Shown here: in pieces, positions 12,661 through 18,376 of the stretch
Numbering within the stretch: position 1 is the first letter of the stretch
How the letters are laid out: every line of letters begins with the position of its first letter
DNA from: DASUMP01 sp036277635
GTDB taxonomy: Bacteria > Actinomycetota > Acidimicrobiia > IMCC26256 > PALSA-610
Length of the DNA stretch: 18,376 bases
Direction: 5' to 3'
Assembly: GCA_036277635.1 (NCBI GenBank)
Contig: DASUMP010000134.1
Coordinates: forward strand, 1-18,376
Notes under the pieces: model-generated
The model's input: the letters and a program-made list of their open reading frames with translations, nothing else
The model's database searches: none
Told to the model about the DNA's origin: nothing
Program-made: the position numbers and the translations under genes

Positions 12661-15327
12661 TCACCGCCAACCGACGACCGGCATGCGCCGCCGGGCGACG
12701 CCGTCGGCGAGTGCGCGCACGATCCGCTGCTTCGTGGCGTCGGTGAGCTTCGTGCCGTCGCGCTCGGTCAGCTCGAACACGTCGACCGCGTCGAGGCCCT
12801 CGTGGCTCACGCCCGCGACGTGCACGTTCGCGCCGGCGACGGCGAACGCGGCGGTGACGGCCGCGAGCACGCCCGGGACGTCGGGTGCGCGCACCGAACA
12901 CCGGGTGTGCCACGGTGACCCGTGGTCGTCGAAGTCGAGACGCGCGTCCGGGAGGCCAGCGGTGACCGGCGCGCTGCGGCGGAGTGCTGAGACCTGTGCT
13001 CGCAGCTCATCGACGTCGGGTGGCGTCGGCCCGACGACGCGATACGAAGCGAGCGCCGTGCCGTCACCCCAGACCACCGCGAGCGCGTCGAGGACGTCGA
13101 GGTCGGCGTCGGCGAGGGCGCGCGTCTCGCGTGCGAGCAGCCCGAGCTCGTCGACGGTCACGAACTCGACCCGGAACCCACGGCCCGGGATCTCGTCGAC
13201 GAAGACGCGCACCTCATCTCGTCGTGGTGTCGGCTCGCACCGATGCGCGTGTCGGACGAGGTCGTCTCGGGTGCAGCGCAAGAGGTACGCACGCGGTGCG
13301 TGTCGGATGCGATCGCGCAGCTCCGGATCGTCGACCGCCGCGATCGCATCACGACGTCGTTCGTCGATCGCGTGCGCGACCGAGAAGCCGGTCAGCTCCG
13401 GGCGTTCCAAGACGGCGACGAGCAGCTCGCGGAGCGTGTCGAGCCGCTCGCGTTCCCAGATCTCGCCGTCGAAGTCGACGAGGGTGAGCTGATAGAGGGC
13501 ATCGGCCTGCTCTCGGTCGCCGAGATGCACCGCGAGCTCGAGCACCGGCCGTTCGCCGAACGCGTCGCTGCGGCGCGACGCGGCGCGCAACAGCTCGCGA
13601 TCGTCGACGAGCGCCGCGATCCGATCCTCGGCGTCGGCGCCGAGCCCGAGTCGCACCGCGGTCCGCCGAGCGACGGGCGTCGGATCGACATCGTCGTCGT
13701 CGCACGCGTCGAGGACGAGGGCCGCGAGGAGCACTCGCTCTGGGTGGCGGAGGCTCCGCAACGCGTCGAGATCGCGCACCCGCGCGACGCGTGACCAGGT
13801 GAGCGCAGCGAACGGATCGAACCCACCCGATTGCGATTCGCGCCGGTCGATCGCGTCGGCGAGCTCGGGAAGCGCACGAACCAAGACGTTCGACATCGCG
13901 AGCAGGCGCCAAGAACGTGGACCGCCTTCCTCCAACAGCTGCACGAACGCTCGGCGCGCGTCGGCGTCGAAGCGCCGAGCGCGGGCGGGAAAGTCGGTCA
14001 AGTATTCGCGCACCGAATCGTCGGGCGCGCTGCGTTCGACCAGCCGAGCCGCGTCCAATGCGACTGCGAGCGCCTCGTCGTCGGTGACGGATCGGGCCAG
14101 CAGCACTCGACCGTCGACGACCGCGAGCGCGTCGTCGCCGGCGGCGAGCACGGGGCGAACACTCGCGTGCTCGCGTCGCGTGCGGACGGCGACGAGCCGC
14201 GCGCGGAGGAGGGGTGGCGCCACCATCGTGGTGGTCAGGACGACGAGCAGGAGCGCGGCGTAGACGTCGTCACCGAACACGCCTTCGCGCAAGCCGATCG
14301 CCGCGAAGATGAGCCCGACCTCACCCCGCGGCAACATCCCGAGTCCGACCACGAAGCGGTCGCCGGGCGCTCGTCCCAGACCGAACGCCGAGGCGAGCTT
14401 GCCGACGACCGCGACGGCGAGCAACACGACCGCCAGGCCGAGCACGTCGAGGCGGGCGAACTCCGCCACGTCGACGTGGAGACCGATCTGGACGAAGAAG
14501 ACCGGCACGAGCACGTGCGCGACGGGCGCAATCTCACGCCGAAGGCGCGGCGCGACGCTGCTCTGGCCGAGAGTGAGACCGGCGACGAACGCACCGATGA
14601 TCGGCGCGAGGTCGGCGGCGTGCGCGAGCTGCGCCAGCGCGAGGGTGAGCACCACGGCAAGAACGAGCACCGACCCGGCCACGCGAGCGTGGCGGGCGAC
14701 CCACGCGGAGATCGGTGGAACCACGCGCGAACCGATCAGCGTCGTCGCGACGAGGAACGCCACTGCGACGGCGATCACGCCGGCGACCCCGACCAACGAC
14801 ACCGAGCCCTCGGACACGACGCGGGTCACGACGGTCAAGATCACGAGCCCCATCACGTCGTCGGCGACTGCCGCTCCGAGGACCGTGCGCGCTTCCACCG
14901 ACGCGAGCTGGCGGAGGTCGCCGAACACGCGCGCGGTGATGCCGACGCTCGTGGCGGTGAGCGCGGCCGCGACGAACAGGGCTTCGTTGCCGTCCATGCC
15001 GAGCGCGATCGCGGCCCCGTAGCCGAGCGCGAAGGGCACGACAACGCCGACGCCGGCCACCGACAGCGCCGCGCGGCCCACCGCTCGCAGCTCGGCCAGA
15101 TCCATCTCGAGACCGACCTCGAGCAGGAGCAGGATCACTCCGAGCTCGGCGAGCGTCTCGATCACCTCGCCACCGTCGACGAGGCCGAGCACCGACGGGC
15201 CGATCACGATGCCCGCGGTGATCTCGCCGACCACCCCGGGCAGCCGCAACCGATCGGCGACCTCGGCGACCACCTTGGCCGCGAGCAACACGACCAACAG
15301 GTCGAGCAGGATCTCGTTCACATCCAT
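12661..15327 (-). CDS. CPA2-type cation:proton antiporter fused to a GlnD-like HD(degenerate)-ACT-ACT regulatory half
   Basis: ATG 15327 is preferred (AGGGG 8 nt upstream); an in-frame GTG at 15336 is possible. The product is 888 aa. Residues 1-~377 are a Kef/NapA-like antiporter: LPGVVGEITAGIVIGPSVLG, the ion-binding ADDVMG pair (D156-D157) and the LPRGEVGL block (~332-339). No TrkA-N (RCK) domain follows. Residues ~395-690 read like GlnD downstream of its nucleotidyltransferase: DGRVLL, RRAFVQLLEEGGPRSWRLL, VLVRALPELA and ERVLLAALVLDACDDD. The last is where GlnD has the HD motif (AALxHDIxKG), but its His is Leu539. Residues ~720-765 (VDELGLLARETRALADADLDVLDA) and ~808-875 (VRAPDVPGVLAAVTAAFAVAGANV... 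VDVFELTERDGTKLTD) are two ACT domains in the GlnD order. GlnD ACT domains sense glutamine, so nitrogen-dependent gating of the antiporter is inferred. It lies downstream of amt on the same strand. Confidence 0.87.
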   Translation of the reverse strand: MDVNEILLDLLVVLLAAKVVAEVADRLRLPGVVGEITAGIVIGPSVLGLVDGGEVIETLAELGVILLLLEVGLEMDLAELRAVGRAALSVAGVGVVVPFALGYGAAIALGMDGNEALFVAAALTATSVGITARVFGDLRQLASVEARTVLGAAVADDVMGLVILTVVTRVVSEGSVSLVGVAGVIAVAVAFLVATTLIGSRVVPPISAWVARHARVAGSVLVLAVVLTLALAQLAHAADLAPIIGAFVAGLTLGQSSVAPRLRREIAPVAHVLVPVFFVQIGLHVDVAEFARLDVLGLAVVLLAVAVVGKLASAFGLGRAPGDRFVVGLGMLPRGEVGLIFAAIGLREGVFGDDVYAALLLVVLTTTMVAPPLLRARLVAVRTRREHASVRPVLAAGDDALAVVDGRVLLARSVTDDEALAVALDAARLVERSAPDDSVREYLTDFPARARRFDADARRAFVQLLEEGGPRSWRLLAMSNVLVRALPELADAIDRRESQSGGFDPFAALTWSRVARVRDLDALRSLRHPERVLLAALVLDACDDDDVDPTPVARRTAVRLGLGADAEDRIAALVDDRELLRAASRRSDAFGERPVLELAVHLGDREQADALYQLTLVDFDGEIWERERLDTLRELLVAVLERPELTGFSVAHAIDERRRDAIAAVDDPELRDRIRHAPRAYLLRCTRDDLVRHAHRCEPTPRRDEVRVFVDEIPGRGFRVEFVTVDELGLLARETRALADADLDVLDALAVVWGDGTALASYRVVGPTPPDVDELRAQVSALRRSAPVTAGLPDARLDFDDHGSPWHTRCSVRAPDVPGVLAAVTAAFAVAGANVHVAGVSHEGLDAVDVFELTERDGTKLTDATKQRIVRALADGVARRRMPVVGWR

Positions 15328-15352
15328 CGCGTGCACCCCTGCAGCGCAGTGG

Positions 15353-15381
15353 GCGGTGACCGATCACACGTCGGTCACCGC
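15353..15381 (-). promoter_or_regulatory. perfect 11-bp inverted repeat upstream of the antiporter, candidate operator or leader hairpin
   Basis: GCGGTGACCGA (15353-15363) and TCGGTCACCGC (15371-15381) are exact reverse complements around a 7-nt spacer. The repeat lies 25 nt upstream of ATG 15327. It could bind a dimeric regulator or form a stem-loop near the ribosome binding site. Confidence 0.6.
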
Positions 15382-15403
15382 ACGTTGCGCTCGTGCGACG
15401 GGA

Positions 15404-15467
15404 GTCGGACACGGCGACCGGGTCTCACAGCAGGGGTGTACTCCGAGCACCCAGTCGCCGTGCCGAC
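15404..15467 (-). other. long stem-loop in the amt/antiporter intergenic region
   Basis: The arms 15404-15423 and 15449-15467 pair over about 18 bp with one bulged base and one position that is a G.U wobble only when read on the - strand. The loop is 25 nt. The wobble favours an RNA structure on the - strand (3' region of amt or 5' leader of the antiporter). No known riboswitch consensus was recognised. Confidence 0.55.
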
Positions 15468-15505
15468 ATCTCGCGGCAGCGAGCCGGCCCTTCCGTCGAG
15501 GGAGC

Positions 15506-15536
15506 GGGGGGCGGAGGCCCACGACCTCCGCCCCCT
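15506..15536 (-). terminator. hairpin terminator after amt
   Basis: GGGGGCGGAGG (15507-15517) pairs exactly with CCTCCGCCCCC (15525-15535) around a 7-nt loop, beginning 9 nt after the amt stop. There is no U-tract, which is usual in this GC range. Confidence 0.7.
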
Positions 15537-15544
15537 CCTTCGAG

Positions 15545-17101
15545 CTAGCCGACCGGGACGGCCGAACCCGCCCGCGTGGGCGTGGCCGCACCGTCGTGCG
15601 CACCGGTCGCGTCGTCGGGATACGCGAGCACCCCCATCTCGGGAAGGTCGAGCCCGGTGAGCTCGTCGTCGTGGTCCGAGCGGATGCCGCCCTCGGTGAG
15701 CGAGTTCTGGATCTTGAAGAACGTGTACGCGATCCCGAGCATCACGGTCCAGATCACGAGCACGCCCACGGCCTGCGCACCCAGCTGACGGATGCCGAGC
15801 TCGAAGTCGTAGAAGATCCCGGTGACCCCGTCGGAGCCGACGACGTCGGTGGCTGTGAGGTTCCAGCCCGCGCCGTAGTTCCCGCTCGAGAAGAGCCCGA
15901 CGGCGAGCACGCCGAACGTGCCGTTGACGCCGTGCACCGCGATCGCGCCCACCGGGTCGTCGACGCCGCGCTTCTCGATGAAGAGCACCGCTTCCACGAC
16001 GAGGACGCCGGCGATCGATCCGATCACCGCCGCGGCCCATGGTTCCACGAACGCACACGGCGCCGTGATCGCAACGAGACCGGCGAGCATGCCGTTCGCC
16101 ATCATCGACGGATCGGGCTTGCCGAGTCGTTGCATCACGTAGAACATGCACACGGTCGCCCCGAACGCCGCTGCGATCGCGGTGTTGACGGCGACCATCG
16201 CGAAGCGCACATCGGTCGCCGCGAACGTCGAGGCGGCGTTGAAGCCGAACCATCCGAACAACAGGATGAACGTGCCGAGCATCGCCATCGGGACGTTGTG
16301 CCCCGGCATCGCCCGCGGCTTGCCGTCCTTCCCGAACTTGCCGATGCGGGGGCCGAGGACGAGGGCCCCGGCGAGTGCGGCGGCGCCGCCCACCGCGTGC
16401 ACCACACCCGAACCCGCGAAGTCGACGTACCCGAAGCCGAGGTCGAGGCTGTTCCCGAGCTGGTTCAGCCAGCCGCCACCCCAGGTCCACGCGCCGAACA
16501 ACGGGTAGTACAGCGCGCCGCAGAACAAGCCCCACCAGATGAAGCTCTTCCACTTCCACCGTTCGGCCATCGAGCCGGTCGGGATCGTCGCGGTCGTGTC
16601 CATGAACGCGGCCATGTAGAGGAACATCGCCACCACGGGCGCGGCTTGCGCCGCGTTGCCGATGTCGGTGAGCGCGAAGCCGCCCTTCCACAGGAAGACC
16701 CATTCGCCCGAGCCGATCAGCGCGCCTCCGAGCGCCTGGTCGTACCCGAAGTAGCCGGGGTAGCTCCAGCCCCCGAACATGAACGCGTACCCCACGAAGA
16801 AGAACCCGATGAACCCGAGTCCGAAGATCGCGAAGTTCGTCGACACGACGTGCGCCGCGTGCTTCGCGCGAGTGAACCCGGTCTCCACGAGAGCGAAGCC
16901 CGCCTGCATGAAGATCACCAGCACCGCGCCGACGATGATCCAGAGCAAGTTCAGGCTCACACCGGTGTCGCCGGCGGACGGGATGAAGTCGCGGTTGTAC
17001 ACGTCGGGGATCTCCTGCGCGGACGCAGGCGCCGAGAGCGCGACGAGTACGAGCGACGTGAGCAACGCGCCGATCACGGCGCGTCGGGAGAAGGTGCGCA
17101 C
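15545..17101 (-). CDS. amt: ammonium transporter (Amt family)
   Basis: GTG 17101 has AGGAGG 5 nt upstream. The 518-aa protein has a cleavable-looking signal (residues 1-28, ending SAPASA) and then 11 membrane helices. Hallmarks are MQAGFALVETGFTRAKHA, DFAGSGVVHAVGG (D228 and pore His235), VPMAMLGTFILLFGWFGFNAAS, and AVHGVNGTFGVLAVGLF with the second pore His390. The C-terminal tail (from about residue 468) has the ELTGLDLPEMG-x-LAY pattern seen in Amt proteins, here extended by an Ala/Thr/Gly-rich end. It conducts ammonium across the membrane and is usually controlled by a PII protein (GlnK). No glnK follows; instead a terminator and the antiporter-GlnD-like fusion gene come next. The loop between TM3 and TM5 (FGYDQALGGALIGSGEW... 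WKWKSFIWW) is longer than in E. coli AmtB. Confidence 0.95.
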   Translation of the reverse strand: MRTFSRRAVIGALLTSLVLVALSAPASAQEIPDVYNRDFIPSAGDTGVSLNLLWIIVGAVLVIFMQAGFALVETGFTRAKHAAHVVSTNFAIFGLGFIGFFFVGYAFMFGGWSYPGYFGYDQALGGALIGSGEWVFLWKGGFALTDIGNAAQAAPVVAMFLYMAAFMDTTATIPTGSMAERWKWKSFIWWGLFCGALYYPLFGAWTWGGGWLNQLGNSLDLGFGYVDFAGSGVVHAVGGAAALAGALVLGPRIGKFGKDGKPRAMPGHNVPMAMLGTFILLFGWFGFNAASTFAATDVRFAMVAVNTAIAAAFGATVCMFYVMQRLGKPDPSMMANGMLAGLVAITAPCAFVEPWAAAVIGSIAGVLVVEAVLFIEKRGVDDPVGAIAVHGVNGTFGVLAVGLFSSGNYGAGWNLTATDVVGSDGVTGIFYDFELGIRQLGAQAVGVLVIWTVMLGIAYTFFKIQNSLTEGGIRSDHDDELTGLDLPEMGVLAYPDDATGAHDGAATPTRAGSAVPVG

Positions 17102-17298
17102 GGTGTCCTCCTGCTTCGCATCGAGTGCGACCCCGGCGAGTCTCCGGGCGCCTGGGTCCCCTGCGGCACAGACCTGCTCCGCAAGGTGACTCGAACGTAA
17201 GGGTCATACGTTGCTCACGTTCGACGCATGCGTGAACGAGGACGCGCGACTCCATGACGTGTCCCTGACGGCACGCCGGCGCTCGTTAGGCTCTGCCG
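17102..17298. other. divergent amt / GH38 promoter region with inverted repeats
   Basis: This 197-bp gap has no gene. It holds the amt Shine-Dalgarno (17107-17112 on the - strand). TCGAACGT (17191-17198) is inverted as ACGTTCGA (17217-17224). A partly overlapping near-palindrome at 17218-17238 has an exact ACGCATGCGT core and CGTTC/GAACG arms. On the - strand TACGTT (17193-17198) is a possible amt -10. On the + strand CTGACG (17265-17270), a 16-nt spacer and TAGGCT (17287-17292) form a promoter for the GH38 gene. Confidence 0.5.
17265..17292 (+). promoter_or_regulatory. promoter of the GH38 gene, leaderless
   Basis: The -35-like CTGACG (17265-17270) and the -10 TAGGCT (17287-17292) are 16 nt apart. 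ATG 17299 follows 6 nt after the -10, and there is no Shine-Dalgarno. Confidence 0.5.
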
Positions 17299-18376
17299 AT
17301 GCCCGACGAGCGCACTCCCGTCACCGTCGCGATCGTCCCCCACACGCATTGGGACCGCGAGTGGTACGCACCGTTCGAGACCTTCCGCATGCGACTCGTC
17401 GCGCTGCTCGACGAGCTCCTGCCGCTCCTCGAGCGCGACCTGTCGTACGCCCGCTTCATGCTCGACGGCCAGACCGCCGTGCTCGACGACTACCTCGCGA
17501 TCCGACCCGAAGCCGAGGAGTCGTTACGGAGACTGGCCGCGAGCGGTCGCCTCTCGGTCGGACCCTGGATGGTCCTCATGGACGAGTTCATGGTCTCGGG
17601 CGAGACGATGGTGCGCGACCTGCAGCTCGGCATCGAACGCGGGGCGGCGTTCGGCGGCGTGATGGAGGTCGGCTACCTCCCCGACATGTTCGGACACGTC
17701 GCCCAGATGCCACAGCTGCTCCGACTCGCCGGACTCGAGCACGCCGTCGTGTGGCGCGGCGTCCCGGCGGCGATCGAACGCACCGGGTTCTGGTGGGAGG
17801 CACCCGACGGCTCACGCGTGCGCGCCGAGTACCTCTACGGCTCGTACTCGAACGGACGCGACCTCCCCGACGACGCGAAGGCGCTCGTCACTCGTGCTCG
17901 CGACTACGAAGCCGAGCTCGGCCCTGTGCGCCTCGACTCGATGCTGTTGATGAACGGCACCGACCACCAGCTCCCGCAGCGCTGGCTCGGACGCGTGGTC
18001 GCGGAGGCGAACGCGGTCCAGGACGACTACCGCTTCGTCGTCACCTCGCTCGCCGAGTATCTCGCCGACCAGCCCGTGGCCGCCCTCCCCGAATGGCGCG
18101 GCGAGCTGCGCTCGGGCGCCCGGGCGAACATGTTGATGGGCGTCGGCTCGAACCGCGTCGACATCCATCAGCGCGCCGCGGCCGCCGAGCGCGCCATCGA
18201 GCGCCGGGCCGAGCCGCTGGCCGCCCTCTTCTTGCCGCCCGATCGCTACCCCGACGCGTTCTTCCGCGAGGCGTGGAAGCTCCTCGTGCTGAACAGCGCG
18301 CACGACTCGTCGTGCGCGTGCAGCGCCGACGAGGTCGTCGAGCACGTGGCCGTGCGCTACGCGCAGGCGCGCCAGA
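17299..18376 (+). CDS. glycoside hydrolase family 38 alpha-mannosidase, N-terminal part (3' end outside window)
   Basis: The frame is open from ATG 17299 to the window end (359 residues visible; the family is usually 800-1000 aa). The N-terminus is VAIVPHTHWDREWYAPFETFR, with H17 and D19 as zinc ligands. MLDGQTAVLDDYL and GPWMVLMDEFMVSGETMVRDL follow. YLPDMFGHVAQMPQ supplies the predicted nucleophile D129. The central three-helix region includes LNSAHDSSCACSADEV, where H335 is the next expected zinc ligand. These bacterial enzymes cleave alpha-mannosides, often from mannose-containing glycans. There is no signal peptide, so a cytoplasmic enzyme is expected. Linkage specificity cannot be read from this part. 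Confidence 0.94.
   Translation, partial: MPDERTPVTVAIVPHTHWDREWYAPFETFRMRLVALLDELLPLLERDLSYARFMLDGQTAVLDDYLAIRPEAEESLRRLAASGRLSVGPWMVLMDEFMVSGETMVRDLQLGIERGAAFGGVMEVGYLPDMFGHVAQMPQLLRLAGLEHAVVWRGVPAAIERTGFWWEAPDGSRVRAEYLYGSYSNGRDLPDDAKALVTRARDYEAELGPVRLDSMLLMNGTDHQLPQRWLGRVVAEANAVQDDYRFVVTSLAEYLADQPVAALPEWRGELRSGARANMLMGVGSNRVDIHQRAAAAERAIERRAEPLAALFLPPDRYPDAFFREAWKLLVLNSAHDSSCACSADEVVEHVAVRYAQARQ

Noticed and set aside
15337..15544. Cyclic-di-AMP (ydaO-type) or glutamine riboswitch upstream of the antiporter
   Set aside because: The stems are strong, but I could not find the conserved sequence blocks of either class; kept only as an unassigned structure.
13831..17200. Long + strand open frames opposite the antiporter and amt genes
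   Set aside because: They are low-complexity His/Arg/Asp-rich shadows; the - strand frames carry clear family motifs.
18376..18376. GH38 gene regarded as truncated or a pseudogene
   Set aside because: The frame is intact up to the window edge; the missing part simply lies outside.

Overview
The window is GC-rich actinobacterial DNA, most likely from the class Acidimicrobiia or a close relative. The evidence is strong G/C bias at third codon positions, an actinobacterial LexA (SOS) box in front of an imuA'-imuB-dnaE2 cassette, an LPXTG-type surface protein, many GTG starts, and several genes that look leaderless (a TANNNT hexamer 6-7 nt before the start codon). The placement is inference, because no marker gene was searched.

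Layout. Positions 1-1516 (+) hold the 3' end of an ECF-type sigma factor gene, a 4-bp-overlapping single-pass membrane protein (candidate anti-sigma factor), and a secreted Asp/Thr-repeat protein whose C-terminal domain is paralogous to that of the membrane protein. Two hairpins separate this block from a convergent gene for a Thr-rich LPXTG-type surface protein (1661-2533, -). Positions 2630-8441 (-) are a complete SOS mutagenesis operon: imuA', catalytically degenerate imuB with a clamp-binding motif, and dnaE2, with a perfect-arm SOS box at 8454-8469. The dnaE2 gene carries an in-frame low-complexity insertion of about 58 codons containing a strong DNA palindrome.

Positions 8484-9388 (-) encode a coiled-coil, membrane-tailed protein with an exact 66-bp internal tandem repeat, and a small conserved protein. 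Next come an AI-2E/PerM-family transporter (9469-10659, +), a convergent rnhB-cyclase pair (10656-11995, -; GTGA overlap), a 69-aa protein (12113-12322, +) and a GYD-domain protein (12341-12631, -).

The most unusual locus is 12661-17101 (-). A secreted-signal ammonium transporter (amt) is followed not by the usual actinobacterial glnK-glnD but by a gene that fuses a CPA2-type (Kef/NapA-like) cation:proton antiporter to a GlnD-like C-terminal half: a degenerate HD region and two ACT domains, with no nucleotidyltransferase. The amt/antiporter intergenic region contains three strong hairpins or inverted repeats. This suggests an ion/proton antiporter gated by nitrogen status (glutamine). That is a hypothesis based on domain order and context. 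The window ends inside a divergent GH38 alpha-mannosidase gene (17299-end, +). No tRNA, rRNA, CRISPR array, IS element or phage gene was seen, and no gene-free stretch exceeds about 210 bp.
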